Origin: JAJDNH01 sp964552395 | GTDB taxonomy: Bacteria > Acidobacteriota > Thermoanaerobaculia > Thermoanaerobaculales > Sulfomarinibacteraceae | Direction: 5' to 3' | DNA length: 64,000 bases | Assembly (NCBI GenBank): GCA_964552395.1 | Contig: CAZKGM010000001.1 | Span: forward strand, 269,840 to 333,839 | Translations under genes and position numbers: made by a program | Part shown: positions 25,514 to 34,745 of the stretch, in pieces | Layout: each line of letters starts with the position of its first letter | Position numbering within the stretch: position 1 is the first letter of the stretch | The notes under the pieces: model-generated | What the model saw: only the letters and a program-made list of their open reading frames with translations | Databases searched by the model: none | What the model was told of the DNA's origin: nothing

Positions 25514-25897
25514 TCAGCGCCGCATGATGGAGTCGAGGATCATGAGGAAGGCGGCCTGCTGCTCGGGCTCGGTCTTCTCGATCACGGCCAGGCAGCCGGT
25601 GTCGTCGAACCGTTCGTGAAGAGTGCCGGCGGGGTGGGCGGAGGCGATGATGATACGTTTGGGGTTGACCCCGCGCCGACAGGCCTCCTCGAGGACCGCC
25701 TTCCCGTCCATCTCCGGCATCTCCCAGTCCAGCAACAGGATGTGGATGCTCGGATCGAGGTGGTCGAGGGCCTCCGTTGGGTCAGTGTAGACCTCGACCG
25801 TAACCCGTTCCCCATAGCGTTCTTCGAGGTAGATCCGCCACGCAGCACACTGGATTGCGGAGTCATCGACGATCACGACCCGCCGTGTGCCCGTCAC
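25514..25897 (-). CDS. stand-alone CheY-like response regulator receiver
   Basis: A 127-residue single receiver domain. The acidic pair D11-D12 (VIVDDS), phospho-acceptor D57 (HILLLDWEMPEMDG), a Ser/Ala switch segment (IIIASAHPAG) and a terminal Lys (VIEKTEP) are in canonical order. It has no output domain, so it acts by protein contact. GTG 25897 overlaps the Ser/Thr kinase stop by 4 bases (GTGA), a strong coupling signal. It may be phosphorylated by a histidine kinase elsewhere or be a target of the coupled kinase. Confidence 0.85.
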   Translation of the reverse strand: MTGTRRVVIVDDSAIQCAAWRIYLEERYGERVTVEVYTDPTEALDHLDPSIHILLLDWEMPEMDGKAVLEEACRRGVNPKRIIIASAHPAGTLHERFDDTGCLAVIEKTEPEQQAAFLMILDSIMRR

Positions 25898-27975
25898 CTC
25901 TGCTTCTTCTCCAGCAGCTTGACCAGATCCGACGCAGGGCCACGGAGCGACTTCTCGGCGGCCCGCGAGGTCTGGACCCGTGTGTACTCGACCTTCTCCG
26001 TCCAGCTCGGAGCCAGCGCCTTGCCGGTGGCAGGGTCGACGCACAGCAGCGTCAGGCGCGACTGGTAGGCGGGTTCTGAACGGCCCATGTAGCGGAGGGG
26101 CCGGTCCCCAAGGTACTCCACCCGCAGCAGAACCACCCGGCCCGCGACGTCGCTCAACCTGCGCAGCACGTCCGTCGTCGGGACATGGTCACCTTCCATG
26201 AGGTCCATCATCCCCGGCAGGGTCTTCTCGTCGACGAGCTTGACACCGGCCTTGGCGAAGCGGCTCTCGAGGTACTGCTCTCCCTCGCCGGCGAAGAGCG
26301 GCTCCCCGTACGCAATCACGGCCACACCAGAGGGTGGCGGCGGAGGGACGGCACGGGCTGCAGCGGCCCGGCGTGACGACGCCGGCGCGCTGGCGGCGTG
26401 CGCTGCGTCCGCGCTGACTACAGAGCCGCCTGCTCGTGTGGTATCCGAGGTCCCTGAACCGGCCGCCACTTCCCTCGAGGCCGGGATGGTGTTGCTGTCG
26501 CCGGCCGCCGCGCCTGCTTCCGACTGCCGCTCGCCGGAGCCCGTCTGGTCTGCGAACTTCGTCGGGGCTCCGGACTCGTCGTGGACTTCGCGCAGCGCCT
26601 GCGTCGTGCCCGGCTCCCCGGTCCCACTCGGAGCTGTCGCCGTCTCCTCGGTCGAACCCGTGGCCGGCGCCCCTGTCGTCGTGGCGACCTGTTCTGGTCC
26701 GGATCCCCCGGTGACGGCGGCCCAGGCCCTGGCAAGCGCGCCGCTCTTCCACGCCACGACGGTGGCGGTCGCGCCGGCAGCGAGCAGGACCAGGATGACG
26801 GCGATCACGACGACCGCGCTTCGCCCGCCGCCGGCCCGGCTTGCCGGCTGCTGGCGCGAGATGACCTCCTCGGAGGGCGCAGGTGCAGTTGGCGGCGCGG
26901 CCGCCGCGGCCGGTGACGTTGCCATTGCCGGCGCGGTCGCCGCGGCCGGGACAGCCGTCGCGGCAGGCGGTGCCGCCGGAGGCGGCGTGACCGGCGGAGG
27001 AGGGGGAGCGGGCGCAGCGGCCGATCCCGAACCACCCTCCACGAGCATCGTCGGCTCGAGGTTGAGCGCGGTGGCGGCTTCGTGAGCCGCGGAGGCGGCG
27101 ATGATGCCGACGGCCGCTTCGGTGTCGTCCAGAGCTGCTGTCGACGCATCCGTGTGCGTGCTCAGCCACTTCTGCAGATCGGCGATCAGCTGACGGCAGC
27201 TCGGGTAGCGCTGCTTCGGGTCCTTGGCCATCATCTTGGAGAGCACGTCCCGCAGCTCGTCGTCGACGCTCGGGTTGAGCTCGTGTACGTCTGGAGGCTC
27301 GACCTCCACGATCTGTCTCAGCAGAGCCAAGGGTGACTCGGCGTGGAATGGCATGCGGCCCGTCAGCATCTCGTAGAAGGTGACGCCGAGAGAGTAGATG
27401 TCCGCCCGGTGGTCGACCTTCTCGTTCAGGCACTGCTCGGGTGACAGGTAGCCCGGCGTTCCCATGAACATGCCGGTTGCGGTGAGGCGAGTCGCCGCCT
27501 CGGTGGCGAGGGCGAGGCCGAAGTCGGCGATCTTGACGAGGCCGCGATCGTCCACCAGCAGGTTTGCCGGCTTGATGTCGCGGTGGATGATGCCGACAGC
27601 ATGCGCGGCGGCGAGACCGGAGGCCGCCTGCAGCACGAGGCGTGCCGCCGCAGCAGGCTGCAGCTTGCCCTGCGAGCGCACCAGGCCCTGCACACTGGTC
27701 CCGTGGACGAACTCCATGACGAAGTAGTGCTGCCCGTCATCCTCGCCGATGAAGTAGATCTGGACGATGTTGGGGTGGCTGAGCTTGGCGGCTGCCTGGG
27801 CCTCGCGGGTGAAGCGCTGGACGTACGACTCGTCGGTAATCAGATGCTGGCCCAGGACCTTGATCGCAACGAAGCGGTTGAGCGATTCCTCGTGGGCCTT
27901 GTAGACGACTCCCATGCCCCCTCGCCCAAGCTCTGAAACGATGTGGTAGTGCCCGATAAACTCTTTCTCGGCCAT
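25894..27975 (-). CDS. transmembrane Ser/Thr protein kinase (PknB-type) with a periplasmic C-terminal domain
   Basis: A 693-residue Hanks-type kinase. The N-lobe has GRGGMGVVYKA and the catalytic Lys in VAIKVLG; the active site is HRDIKPANLL and the DFG loop IADFGLAL; activation segment GTPGYLSPEQ. The kinase domain covers residues about 10-270. An Ala/Pro-rich low-complexity linker follows (about 290-380), then one TM helix (VVVIAVILVLLAAGATATVVAW). After a Thr/Ser/Gly linker there is a folded periplasmic domain (about 560-693, starting AVIAYGEPLFAG) resembling CsgG/LpoB-like folds rather than PASTA repeats; that comparison is tentative. GATAAGGT and a GAGGAG stretch precede ATG 27975. It is coupled to the response regulator at 25514. 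Confidence 0.9.
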   Translation of the reverse strand: MAEKEFIGHYHIVSELGRGGMGVVYKAHEESLNRFVAIKVLGQHLITDESYVQRFTREAQAAAKLSHPNIVQIYFIGEDDGQHYFVMEFVHGTSVQGLVRSQGKLQPAAAARLVLQAASGLAAAHAVGIIHRDIKPANLLVDDRGLVKIADFGLALATEAATRLTATGMFMGTPGYLSPEQCLNEKVDHRADIYSLGVTFYEMLTGRMPFHAESPLALLRQIVEVEPPDVHELNPSVDDELRDVLSKMMAKDPKQRYPSCRQLIADLQKWLSTHTDASTAALDDTEAAVGIIAASAAHEAATALNLEPTMLVEGGSGSAAAPAPPPPPVTPPPAAPPAATAVPAAATAPAMATSPAAAAAPPTAPAPSEEVISRQQPASRAGGGRSAVVVIAVILVLLAAGATATVVAWKSGALARAWAAVTGGSGPEQVATTTGAPATGSTEETATAPSGTGEPGTTQALREVHDESGAPTKFADQTGSGERQSEAGAAAGDSNTIPASREVAAGSGTSDTTRAGGSVVSADAAHAASAPASSRRAAAARAVPPPPPSGVAVIAYGEPLFAGEGEQYLESRFAKAGVKLVDEKTLPGMMDLMEGDHVPTTDVLRRLSDVAGRVVLLRVEYLGDRPLRYMGRSEPAYQSRLTLLCVDPATGKALAPSWTEKVEYTRVQTSRAAEKSLRGPASDLVKLLEKKQR

Positions 27976-28154
27976 ACCTTATCTCCTCACTGTCTCGCTC
28001 ACAGTCGCGCGAACACACTGGTGACGCAGCGATCGTACCACAGGGTGTGGCTCCTGCTCTCGACACCTTCAACATCCACAAACGGCACACCATTCTAGTC
28101 CGTAAGAGGAGTTGGAAGGAACGTGTTGAGCGGACCGATTCTCCTCCTCCTTGG

Positions 28155-28182
28155 CGCCCCGCCGGAGCTGACCGGCGGGGCG
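28155..28182. terminator. perfect 11-bp GC hairpin downstream of the AlaX gene
   Basis: CGCCCCGCCGG (28155-28165) pairs exactly with CCGGCGGGGCG (28172-28182) around AGCTGA. It lies beyond the AlaX stop (28266, minus strand) and ahead of the kinase promoter region. No U tract follows in the minus direction, so it may be an intrinsic-like or insulating structure. The rest of 27976-28265 holds no recognisable gene. Confidence 0.45.
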
Positions 28183-28265
28183 ATTCTCTTCTGCCATCCA
28201 CCGACGCCCGCGGCTGAGCGGAGTGGGTCGCGCGCGAGTGATCCGGCTGGAGCCGATGACGTTCC

Positions 28266-29480
28266 TCAGCCTTTCAGGGCGTCGCGCAGTGCCGTAGCAG
28301 CCGCCTGCAGGCGTTCCGGGTGCTCCGCCTTGCCCTGAAAGAGCCGGTTGCGGCCGCCGCCTCGACCGCCGAGGATCTCTGCCACGACCGGTCCGAGCTC
28401 GCCTACCTCGAGCATACAGCTGTCGCCGAGCGCGACCGCGAAGGCGCCGTCGTCAGCTGTCAGGACAAACGCCGCGGGCCCGTGGCTGCCGGCGAGGCGT
28501 GCTGCGAGGGGGCGCAGCAGCTCAGCCTGCTCGGCCTCGAGCCGGCAGATCGCCACCGTCTCCCGCGAGGCAGTGAGCTCGCTGGCCAGCATCTCCGCCA
28601 GCCGCTCTCGCAGCCGTCGTTCCTTGCGCTGCACCTGCTTGAGCTGCTCGAGCTTGAGCTCCGCGACCGTCGCGAGCTCCGCGTCGGGGGCGCCCAAGAG
28701 GTCGCGCAGGCGGGCGTTTCGGTGCTCATGTGCTACGAGTCGACGTCGAACACGGTCACCGAAGAGAAAGTGCACTCGCGTACCACCGCGCATCGGCTCG
28801 GTCCCCAGCAGCGCCACCGTCTCGAGCTCGGAGGTTGACCGGACATGCGTTCCTCCGCAGGTGTTGAGGTCAATGCCGTCGATCTCGACCAGGCGCACGA
28901 GGCCGCTGTGCCCGTCCGGGAGGCCCCGGGTTCTCACTGGCAGTCCGGCCATTGCCTCGGGCGTTACCCAGTGGGGCTGTACCGCGCGCGCGGCCCGAAT
29001 CTCGGTCGCCACGGCTGCTTCCAGCTCGCGCAGCGTGCTGGCTGGAATCGGGGACCTGTCCAGCTCGATGTCGCTGACCTCGGGACCGAGGTGGAAGGCG
29101 GTCGTACGGAGCCCGAACTGGTCGAGCGCAACGGCTGTCAGCAGATGCTGTCCGGTGTGCTGCTGCATGCGGTCGTAGCGCAGGTCCCAGTCGAGGCGGA
29201 TGGTGACGCGGTCGCTCGGCGGTGGATTCTGGTCGACGAGGTGACGGATGCCGTCTTCCCGGCGTTGCACGTCGATGACCGGGGCGGCGTCAATCCAGCC
29301 GCGGTCGGCCGGCTGCCCGCCGCCCTCCGGGTAGAGGATGGTATCGCCGAGCTCGACCCAGATACCGTTCTCGTCGTGGCCGCTGGCAGTGACCTCGGTC
29401 TCCAGCTCACGCAGATAGGGATCTCGCTGGTAGGCCAGGAGATCCGAGGTGTGATCTTCGGAGTCGTGGCTCGTTTTCAC
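28266..29480 (-). CDS. alanyl-tRNA editing protein (AlaX-type, with DHHA1 domain)
   Basis: A 404-residue trans-editing protein that hydrolyses mischarged Ser- or Gly-tRNA(Ala). The second-additional-domain zinc ligands are visible as HTGQHLL and CGGTHVRSTSEL; LGDTILYPEGGGQPADRG is the N-terminal beta-barrel signature. The C-terminal GGRGGGRNRLFQGK is the DHHA1 motif, making it a long AlaX variant. The aminoacylation core of AlaRS is absent. GTG 29480 (MKTSHDSED) was chosen because GGAG lies upstream and nothing conserved precedes it, but a longer start is possible. It is divergent from nadE. Confidence 0.85.
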   Translation of the reverse strand: MKTSHDSEDHTSDLLAYQRDPYLRELETEVTASGHDENGIWVELGDTILYPEGGGQPADRGWIDAAPVIDVQRREDGIRHLVDQNPPPSDRVTIRLDWDLRYDRMQQHTGQHLLTAVALDQFGLRTTAFHLGPEVSDIELDRSPIPASTLRELEAAVATEIRAARAVQPHWVTPEAMAGLPVRTRGLPDGHSGLVRLVEIDGIDLNTCGGTHVRSTSELETVALLGTEPMRGGTRVHFLFGDRVRRRLVAHEHRNARLRDLLGAPDAELATVAELKLEQLKQVQRKERRLRERLAEMLASELTASRETVAICRLEAEQAELLRPLAARLAGSHGPAAFVLTADDGAFAVALGDSCMLEVGELGPVVAEILGGRGGGRNRLFQGKAEHPERLQAAATALRDALKG

Positions 29481-29583
29481 GTCTTGGGCTCCGCAGCATC
29501 CTCGATCCCGCACGACGTTGTCCTGCGGGGTGCTGATCACAGATCTTATCGTATATGCTGGCGGCCGTGAGGGGAGGCCGCGG

Positions 29584-31281
29584 ATGAAGGTCGGGATTGC
29601 TCAGCTGAACTTCACCATCGGGGCGTTCGAAGCCAACCTCGAGAAGATGCGCTCGGTCGCCGAGGCGGCAAAGCGCCAGGGAACCGACCTGCTCCTGTTC
29701 TCGGAGCTGGCGACGACCGGCTACCCGCCGAAGGACCTGCTGGATCGCCCCGACTTCGTCGCTCGCAACCTGGTTCAGCTGGAGCAGGTTGCGAAACTCT
29801 CTGACGAACGGCTCGGCATCATCGTTGGGTTCGTCGAGCCGAGCCAGAGCGAGACCGGCAAGCGCCTCCTCAACTCGGCCGCCCTGTGCCATCGGGGCGT
29901 AGTGGTCGGGCGCTACCGCAAGTGCCTGCTGCCGACCTACGACGTGTTCGATGAGGCCCGCTACTTCGAGCCCGGCGGTGTCGCTCGACCGCTGGAGTTC
30001 AGAGGCGTCCGACTGGGCGTCACGATCTGCGAGGACATCTGGAACGACCCTGACTTCTGGCAGCAGCGGCTGTACCGGCGCGATCCCGTGGCGGAGCTGA
30101 TCGATGGCGGAGCGCAGCTGCTGGTCAACATCGCCGCAAGCCCGTTCACTGCCGGCAAGGGCGAGCTGCGGCGGTCGATGCTGTCGGCGGAGGCGGCGAA
30201 GCACGGTCGGTACCTGGTCGCCGCCAACCAGGTCGGGGCCAACGATGAGCTGGTGTTCGACGGACACTCGCTCGGCTTTGATCCGACCGGGCGCCTGGTC
30301 TTGAGAGCGAGGGATTTCGCGGAGGACCTTGTCGTCTATGAGGTGCCCGATGCAGCACTGGCAGGTGGCAGTGCGGTTGCCGGCGCCATCGGTGAGCTGC
30401 GGCCTGTGTCGAAGGGCGGGATCGAGGCGGCCTACCGGGCGTTGGTGATGGGTTTGGCCGACTACGCCGGCAAGTGCGGTTTCCAGCGGGTGGTGCTGGG
30501 GTTGTCCGGCGGCATCGACTCGGCGTTGACGGCCGCCATCGCCGCCGATGCTCTGGGAGCGGGAAACGTGCTGGCGGTGGCGATGCCCACTCGGTACTCC
30601 TCTGAATCGAGCCGCAGCGATGCCGAGGCCGTAGCCTCCACCTTGGGCGTCGAGTTCCGTGTAATCCCTGTCGACGACATTTTTCAGGCCTACCTGGATA
30701 CCATGGCGTCCTCGTTCTCTGGGATGGGGGAGGACGCTACCGAGGAGAATATCCAGGCGCGGGTGCGCGGCAACGTGCTGATGGCGCTCTCCAACAAGCT
30801 GGGCCTGCTGCTGCTGTCGACGGGCAATAAGTCGGAGCTCGCGGTCGGGTACTGCACCCTCTACGGTGACATGTCCGGGGGCCTCGCGGTGATCAGCGAT
30901 GTGCCAAAAACAATGGTGTACGAGATCTGCCGATGGCTCAACCGTGAGCGAAAGGTGATCCCGGAGAGGATTCTGACCAAGCCTCCGTCGGCCGAGCTCA
31001 GGCCGGGTCAGACGGACCAGGACTCGCTTCCTCCGTACGATCTGCTCGATCGGATTCTCGAGGCGTATGTGGAGCAGAACCGGTCGCCGGAGGAGATGGT
31101 CTCCGAGGGGTTGGATCCGGTGGCCGTCCGCCAGGTGGTCCGGCTTATCGACGGCGCCGAGTACAAGCGCCGCCAGGCCGCTCCGGGAATCAAGATCACC
31201 AGCAAGGCGTTCGGTGGCGGCCGCCGGTTCCCGATCGCAGCCGACTACGGAGCCGTGGACGACGAGGTCGGCAGCTCCTGA
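29584..31281 (+). CDS. nadE: glutamine-dependent NAD+ synthetase
   Basis: A 565-residue bifunctional enzyme making NAD+ from deamido-NAD+ with glutamine as nitrogen source. The N-terminal nitrilase-type glutaminase domain (residues 1 to about 260) shows the Glu-Lys-Cys triad: Glu in FSELATTGYPPKD, Lys in YRKCLLPTYDVF, Cys in TICEDIWND. The synthetase domain has the PP-loop LSGGIDSALT, STGNKSELAVGYCTLYGD and ILTKPPSAELRPGQTDQD. GGGGAGG before ATG 29584 fixes the start. It is monocistronic, divergent from alaX and convergent with the S9 peptidase. No gene was recognised in 31282-31395. Confidence 0.96.
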   Translation: MKVGIAQLNFTIGAFEANLEKMRSVAEAAKRQGTDLLLFSELATTGYPPKDLLDRPDFVARNLVQLEQVAKLSDERLGIIVGFVEPSQSETGKRLLNSAALCHRGVVVGRYRKCLLPTYDVFDEARYFEPGGVARPLEFRGVRLGVTICEDIWNDPDFWQQRLYRRDPVAELIDGGAQLLVNIAASPFTAGKGELRRSMLSAEAAKHGRYLVAANQVGANDELVFDGHSLGFDPTGRLVLRARDFAEDLVVYEVPDAALAGGSAVAGAIGELRPVSKGGIEAAYRALVMGLADYAGKCGFQRVVLGLSGGIDSALTAAIAADALGAGNVLAVAMPTRYSSESSRSDAEAVASTLGVEFRVIPVDDIFQAYLDTMASSFSGMGEDATEENIQARVRGNVLMALSNKLGLLLLSTGNKSELAVGYCTLYGDMSGGLAVISDVPKTMVYEICRWLNRERKVIPERILTKPPSAELRPGQTDQDSLPPYDLLDRILEAYVEQNRSPEEMVSEGLDPVAVRQVVRLIDGAEYKRRQAAPGIKITSKAFGGGRRFPIAADYGAVDDEVGSS

Positions 31282-31395
31282 ACCGTGGCGAAGAGCGACG
31301 CCAGGGCGTCGGCGTTCAGGTTCTGCTGGTGAGGGTCCTGGCCCACGACCTGGTCGTGAGTCGGGCACTCCGCTGTGCCGGGCCGGACCGATCCC

Positions 31396-33648
31396 TTACT
31401 GTTTTCCTCCAAGATGGTCCAAGAAGAACCCACCGACCGCACTGAACACCTGGAGATGCGACCCCGGTGCCCAGATCCCGTGCTTGAGGTTCGGGAACAA
31501 CATGAGGTTGAACCGCTTGCCGGCCTTCCACGCGGCATTGGCGAGTTGCAGGGTATTCTGGAAGTGGACGTTGTCGTCTCCGGTGCCGTGAATCACGAGC
31601 AACGGATCCTCGAGGGCCTGCACCTTCTCCAACACCGAGCCGTCCTTGTACCCCTCGGGGTTCTCCTCCGGCGTTCCCATGTAGCGCTCGGTGTAGGTCG
31701 AGTCGTAGAGCTTCCAGTCGGTCACCGGCGCCACCGCCACGCCGGCGGCGAACACGCCGGGGGCATGGGTCAGCGCGTAGCAGGTGAAGTAACCGCCGTA
31801 CGACCATCCCCAGATGCCGATGTGGTCGGGGTCGACGTAGCTCTGCTCCTTCAGCCAGCGTACGCCCGCCAGCTGATCCGGCAGCTGGCTCGAGCCCAGG
31901 CGGTGGTCGACCGCGCCCTCGAACTCGCGCCCGCGGGCGAACGAGCCGCGGTTGTCCAGGGCGAAGACGATGAATCCGTGCTCGGCCAGCCACTGATGGA
32001 ACAGGTAGGTCGAGCGCCCCCAGCCGTTGCGCACGACCTGGGCGTGCGGCCCGCCGTAGGTGTAGATCACGACCGGGTAGCGGTGATGGGGATCGAAGTT
32101 CGGCGGTGTCAGCAGCATGGCGTTGAGCGGCGTGCCGTCATCGGCGGGGACGGTGACAAAGCGGGTCGAGCCGAGCGCCACCTTGGCGAGCTCCGTTGGC
32201 TCGTTGGCAGCCACCGTTCGCAGGTGCTCGCCTGCTGCCGAGAACAGCTCCAGGTGCGGTGGACGGTCGATCGCCGACGAGGTCACGAGCAGGTACTTGG
32301 CGCCGGGTGACAGGCTGCCGCGGTGCGAGCCGGCCGCCTCGGTAATCCTGCGGGGAGTGCCGCCTTCGAGATTGACCGCATAGAGCTGTCGTTCGAGGGG
32401 CGACGGACGGGCAGCCTGGTAGTAGGCGACACCGGCGGAGCCGTCGACACCGACCAGGGCGGTGACATCGAAATCGCCCGGCGTCAGGTCGCTGACTGCA
32501 CCGTCGGGGCGGCGCAGCTGGAGGTGCATGTAGCCGGAGCTCCTGCTCGCCCACAGGAGGTTGCCATCCGGGAGGAACTTCATCATGTCGACCGGCTCGA
32601 CCCAGTACGGGTCGCGCTCGGTCAGCACGGGTACGGCGGCGCCGGTCGCCAGATCGAGGCGCATCAGAGAGAGGTTGTTCTCGGGCCGGTCGAGCACCTG
32701 GTACCAGACATCCCGCCCGTCCGGAGTGAACCCGAACCGGGGGATGTACGGGATCGGATCGGTGAAGGTGACGGTTCGGTTTTCCACGACCTGCAGGTCA
32801 TCGGAGACCCGGGCGACGTGCAGCGAAGGGATAGGCGATGGGTCGCCGGCCTTCGGGTAGTACTGCTTCCTCAGCTTGGTGTGGGTTCCGAGGTCGTCAA
32901 CGATGTCGAACGGCGGGATAGGGCTGTCGTCGAGGCGCAGCCACACCAGCTGGGAGCCGTCGGGGGACCAGGCGAAGGCCTTGCCGCCACGGTCCGCCAG
33001 CTCCTCCCAGTACACCCAGTCGAAGGTTCCGTTGAACACCGTCTCCGAACCGTCCGAGGTCAGGCGAAGCTCCTTGTTGCTCTTCAGGTCGAGGGCATAC
33101 AGGTCGTTACCCCGTACGTAGGCGAGGCGCCGGCCGTCGGGCGAGAAGGTCGGCATCTCCTCCGCACCATCGCCGGTGGCAAGGCGTTCGAGAGAGCCGC
33201 TGGCGAGCGTGTACAGGTAGAGGTCATCGCCGGCCGGCAACAGCAGGTGGTCACCATCGGGGGATACCTGGAAGCCGTCCAGGCGAAGGTGCCGCTTGCC
33301 CTTGTCTCCGTTCGGCGCCTCGAGCTTGGCCGAGCCGACGAGCACGGTGCTCTTGCCGGTCGCGGCGTCGACCTCGACAAGATTCGCCGGGGCCTTGGGC
33401 CCCTTCCCGTCTCGCTCGACGACGACCCACGACTCGTGACCGGGACGCCAGTGGAGGGCCCGTGGCAGGCGGCCACCGAGGGGCTCCTCCTGAGTCGAGA
33501 AGATCCGCTCGAGAGTGAGGCGTCCGAGGGTGCTCTTCGCCTGAGGCGAGTGCAGTGGAGCGGGGCGCGCGGCGCCTGCAACACCGCAGATGAGGAGCGG
33601 GATGATCGTTGAAAGAAGAAGCGGCGCGCGATGGTGCTTGAAGCTCAT
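31396..33648 (-). CDS. exported S9 family peptidase, dipeptidyl peptidase IV-like
   Basis: A 750-residue exported serine peptidase. The signal peptide is in MSFKHHRAPLLLSTIIPLLICGVAGA. The beta-propeller (about 60-490) contains SPDGRRLAYV-type repeats and DWVYWEEL, whose Glu pair binds the substrate N-terminus in DPP IV. The alpha/beta-hydrolase domain (about 500-750) has the nucleophile Ser in GWSYGG, Asp in GTGDDNVHF and His in LKHGIW. It likely removes Xaa-Pro or similar dipeptides from oligopeptides, a plausible periplasmic feeder for the peptide ABC transporter. GGAGGAAGA before ATG 33648 sets the start. Confidence 0.92.
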   Translation of the reverse strand: MSFKHHRAPLLLSTIIPLLICGVAGAARPAPLHSPQAKSTLGRLTLERIFSTQEEPLGGRLPRALHWRPGHESWVVVERDGKGPKAPANLVEVDAATGKSTVLVGSAKLEAPNGDKGKRHLRLDGFQVSPDGDHLLLPAGDDLYLYTLASGSLERLATGDGAEEMPTFSPDGRRLAYVRGNDLYALDLKSNKELRLTSDGSETVFNGTFDWVYWEELADRGGKAFAWSPDGSQLVWLRLDDSPIPPFDIVDDLGTHTKLRKQYYPKAGDPSPIPSLHVARVSDDLQVVENRTVTFTDPIPYIPRFGFTPDGRDVWYQVLDRPENNLSLMRLDLATGAAVPVLTERDPYWVEPVDMMKFLPDGNLLWASRSSGYMHLQLRRPDGAVSDLTPGDFDVTALVGVDGSAGVAYYQAARPSPLERQLYAVNLEGGTPRRITEAAGSHRGSLSPGAKYLLVTSSAIDRPPHLELFSAAGEHLRTVAANEPTELAKVALGSTRFVTVPADDGTPLNAMLLTPPNFDPHHRYPVVIYTYGGPHAQVVRNGWGRSTYLFHQWLAEHGFIVFALDNRGSFARGREFEGAVDHRLGSSQLPDQLAGVRWLKEQSYVDPDHIGIWGWSYGGYFTCYALTHAPGVFAAGVAVAPVTDWKLYDSTYTERYMGTPEENPEGYKDGSVLEKVQALEDPLLVIHGTGDDNVHFQNTLQLANAAWKAGKRFNLMLFPNLKHGIWAPGSHLQVFSAVGGFFLDHLGGKQ

Positions 33649-33842
33649 TCTTCCTCCAGGGCCGTGCACGGCCGCGGGAATTCTACCGCACACAGCAGGG
33701 GGATAAGGGCCCACCTTTCCTCGTGCATCGCCGGTCCCGGCCGGGATGACGTACCGCGACCGCGAGACGGGGCGAGCACAGTGGTAAACGGCTGATTCTG
33801 CTTCCAGGTTTTGTCGCTGTGGTATCGTAAGACTCGTGCAGA

Positions 33843-34724
33843 GTGGGGTTTGCCTTGGGAATAGCGGTTCGTAAGTGGGGTTGGTGGGCGTGGCTCGGCC
33901 TGGGTGTTGTGGCCGGCGCCGTGGTGCTCGCGGAAGCCGGGACGCGGTTCGGGCGCGTCTATCTGACCCCGCTCGCGTGGACGGGCGTCGTCCTGGCTGT
34001 GGACGGCTGGCTGGATGCAACGGGCCGTTCGTGGCTCCGCACTCGGCCCCGGAGCCTGCTGCTCATGGCACTGGTTTCGGTGCCCTCCTGGTGCCTGTTC
34101 GAGCTCTACAACCGGCCCCGGTTCTGGCGCCCGCACGGTCCTGAGCTGTGGTGGCACTACCACAACCTGCCGCCGTGGCCCGAGCGGGCGATCGGGTACG
34201 TGTGGGCGTTTGCCACTATCACCCCTGCGGTGCTGCTGCTGGGCCGTCTGTTGGAGCCGGCCGCGGCGCGACTGGCGGGGCGGGGTCGCGGTGGCAAGGC
34301 GCCGACGGAGCTGCTGGTTACCATTTCGGTCATAGGCCTGGTCCTGGCCGTCGTGCCGCTGATCTGGCCGTCGCCGTACCTCGCGGCCGACATCTGGCTC
34401 GCGTGGGCGCTGCTGCTGGATCCCGTCAACCGCCTGCGCGGGGGCCCGAGCTGTGTCGGAGACCTCGAGCGTGGCGACAGGACGCGCCCCGTCTCCCTCC
34501 TTCTCGGCGGGCTCGTGGCCGGTGGGCTGTGGGAGTCGATCAACTGGATCGCCGGTGCGCGATGGACCTACACGGTACCCTTCGGCGCCGGCCTCAAGCT
34601 CTTCGAGATGCCGGTCCTGGGGTTCCTCGGGTTCGCGCCGTTCGCGATCGAGTGCTTCGCCATCTGCTCGTTCCTCGCGCGCGGTGCGATCGCGGTCACC
34701 TCGGACAGCGATCGGTTGGGATAA
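33843..34724 (+). CDS. polytopic membrane protein of unknown function
   Basis: A 293-residue inner-membrane protein with about eight hydrophobic segments, rich in Trp and Gly. Recognisable stretches include YLTPLAWTGVVLAVDGWLD, WCLFELYNRPRFW and a C-terminal FEMPVLGFLGFAPFAIECF, which together suggest a conserved family, but no name is assigned. The start GTG 33843 is uncertain; a TAAGAC-like box lies 9 bases upstream, with no Shine-Dalgarno. It precedes a secreted-protein gene by 21 bases on the same strand. The 33649-33842 gap shows only promoters. Confidence 0.6.
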   Translation: MGFALGIAVRKWGWWAWLGLGVVAGAVVLAEAGTRFGRVYLTPLAWTGVVLAVDGWLDATGRSWLRTRPRSLLLMALVSVPSWCLFELYNRPRFWRPHGPELWWHYHNLPPWPERAIGYVWAFATITPAVLLLGRLLEPAAARLAGRGRGGKAPTELLVTISVIGLVLAVVPLIWPSPYLAADIWLAWALLLDPVNRLRGGPSCVGDLERGDRTRPVSLLLGGLVAGGLWESINWIAGARWTYTVPFGAGLKLFEMPVLGFLGFAPFAIECFAICSFLARGAIAVTSDSDRLG

Positions 34725-34745
34725 ACTCGACCGCGGAGGTGGTTC

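Noticed and set aside
28123..28338. Short plus-strand ORF starting MLSGPILLLLG
   Set aside because: It runs through a perfect GC hairpin and into the AlaX coding region; no conservation features.
29407..31368. 653-codon open frame antisense to nadE
   Set aside because: nadE shows the complete glutaminase triad and PP-loop; the antisense frame has no domain.
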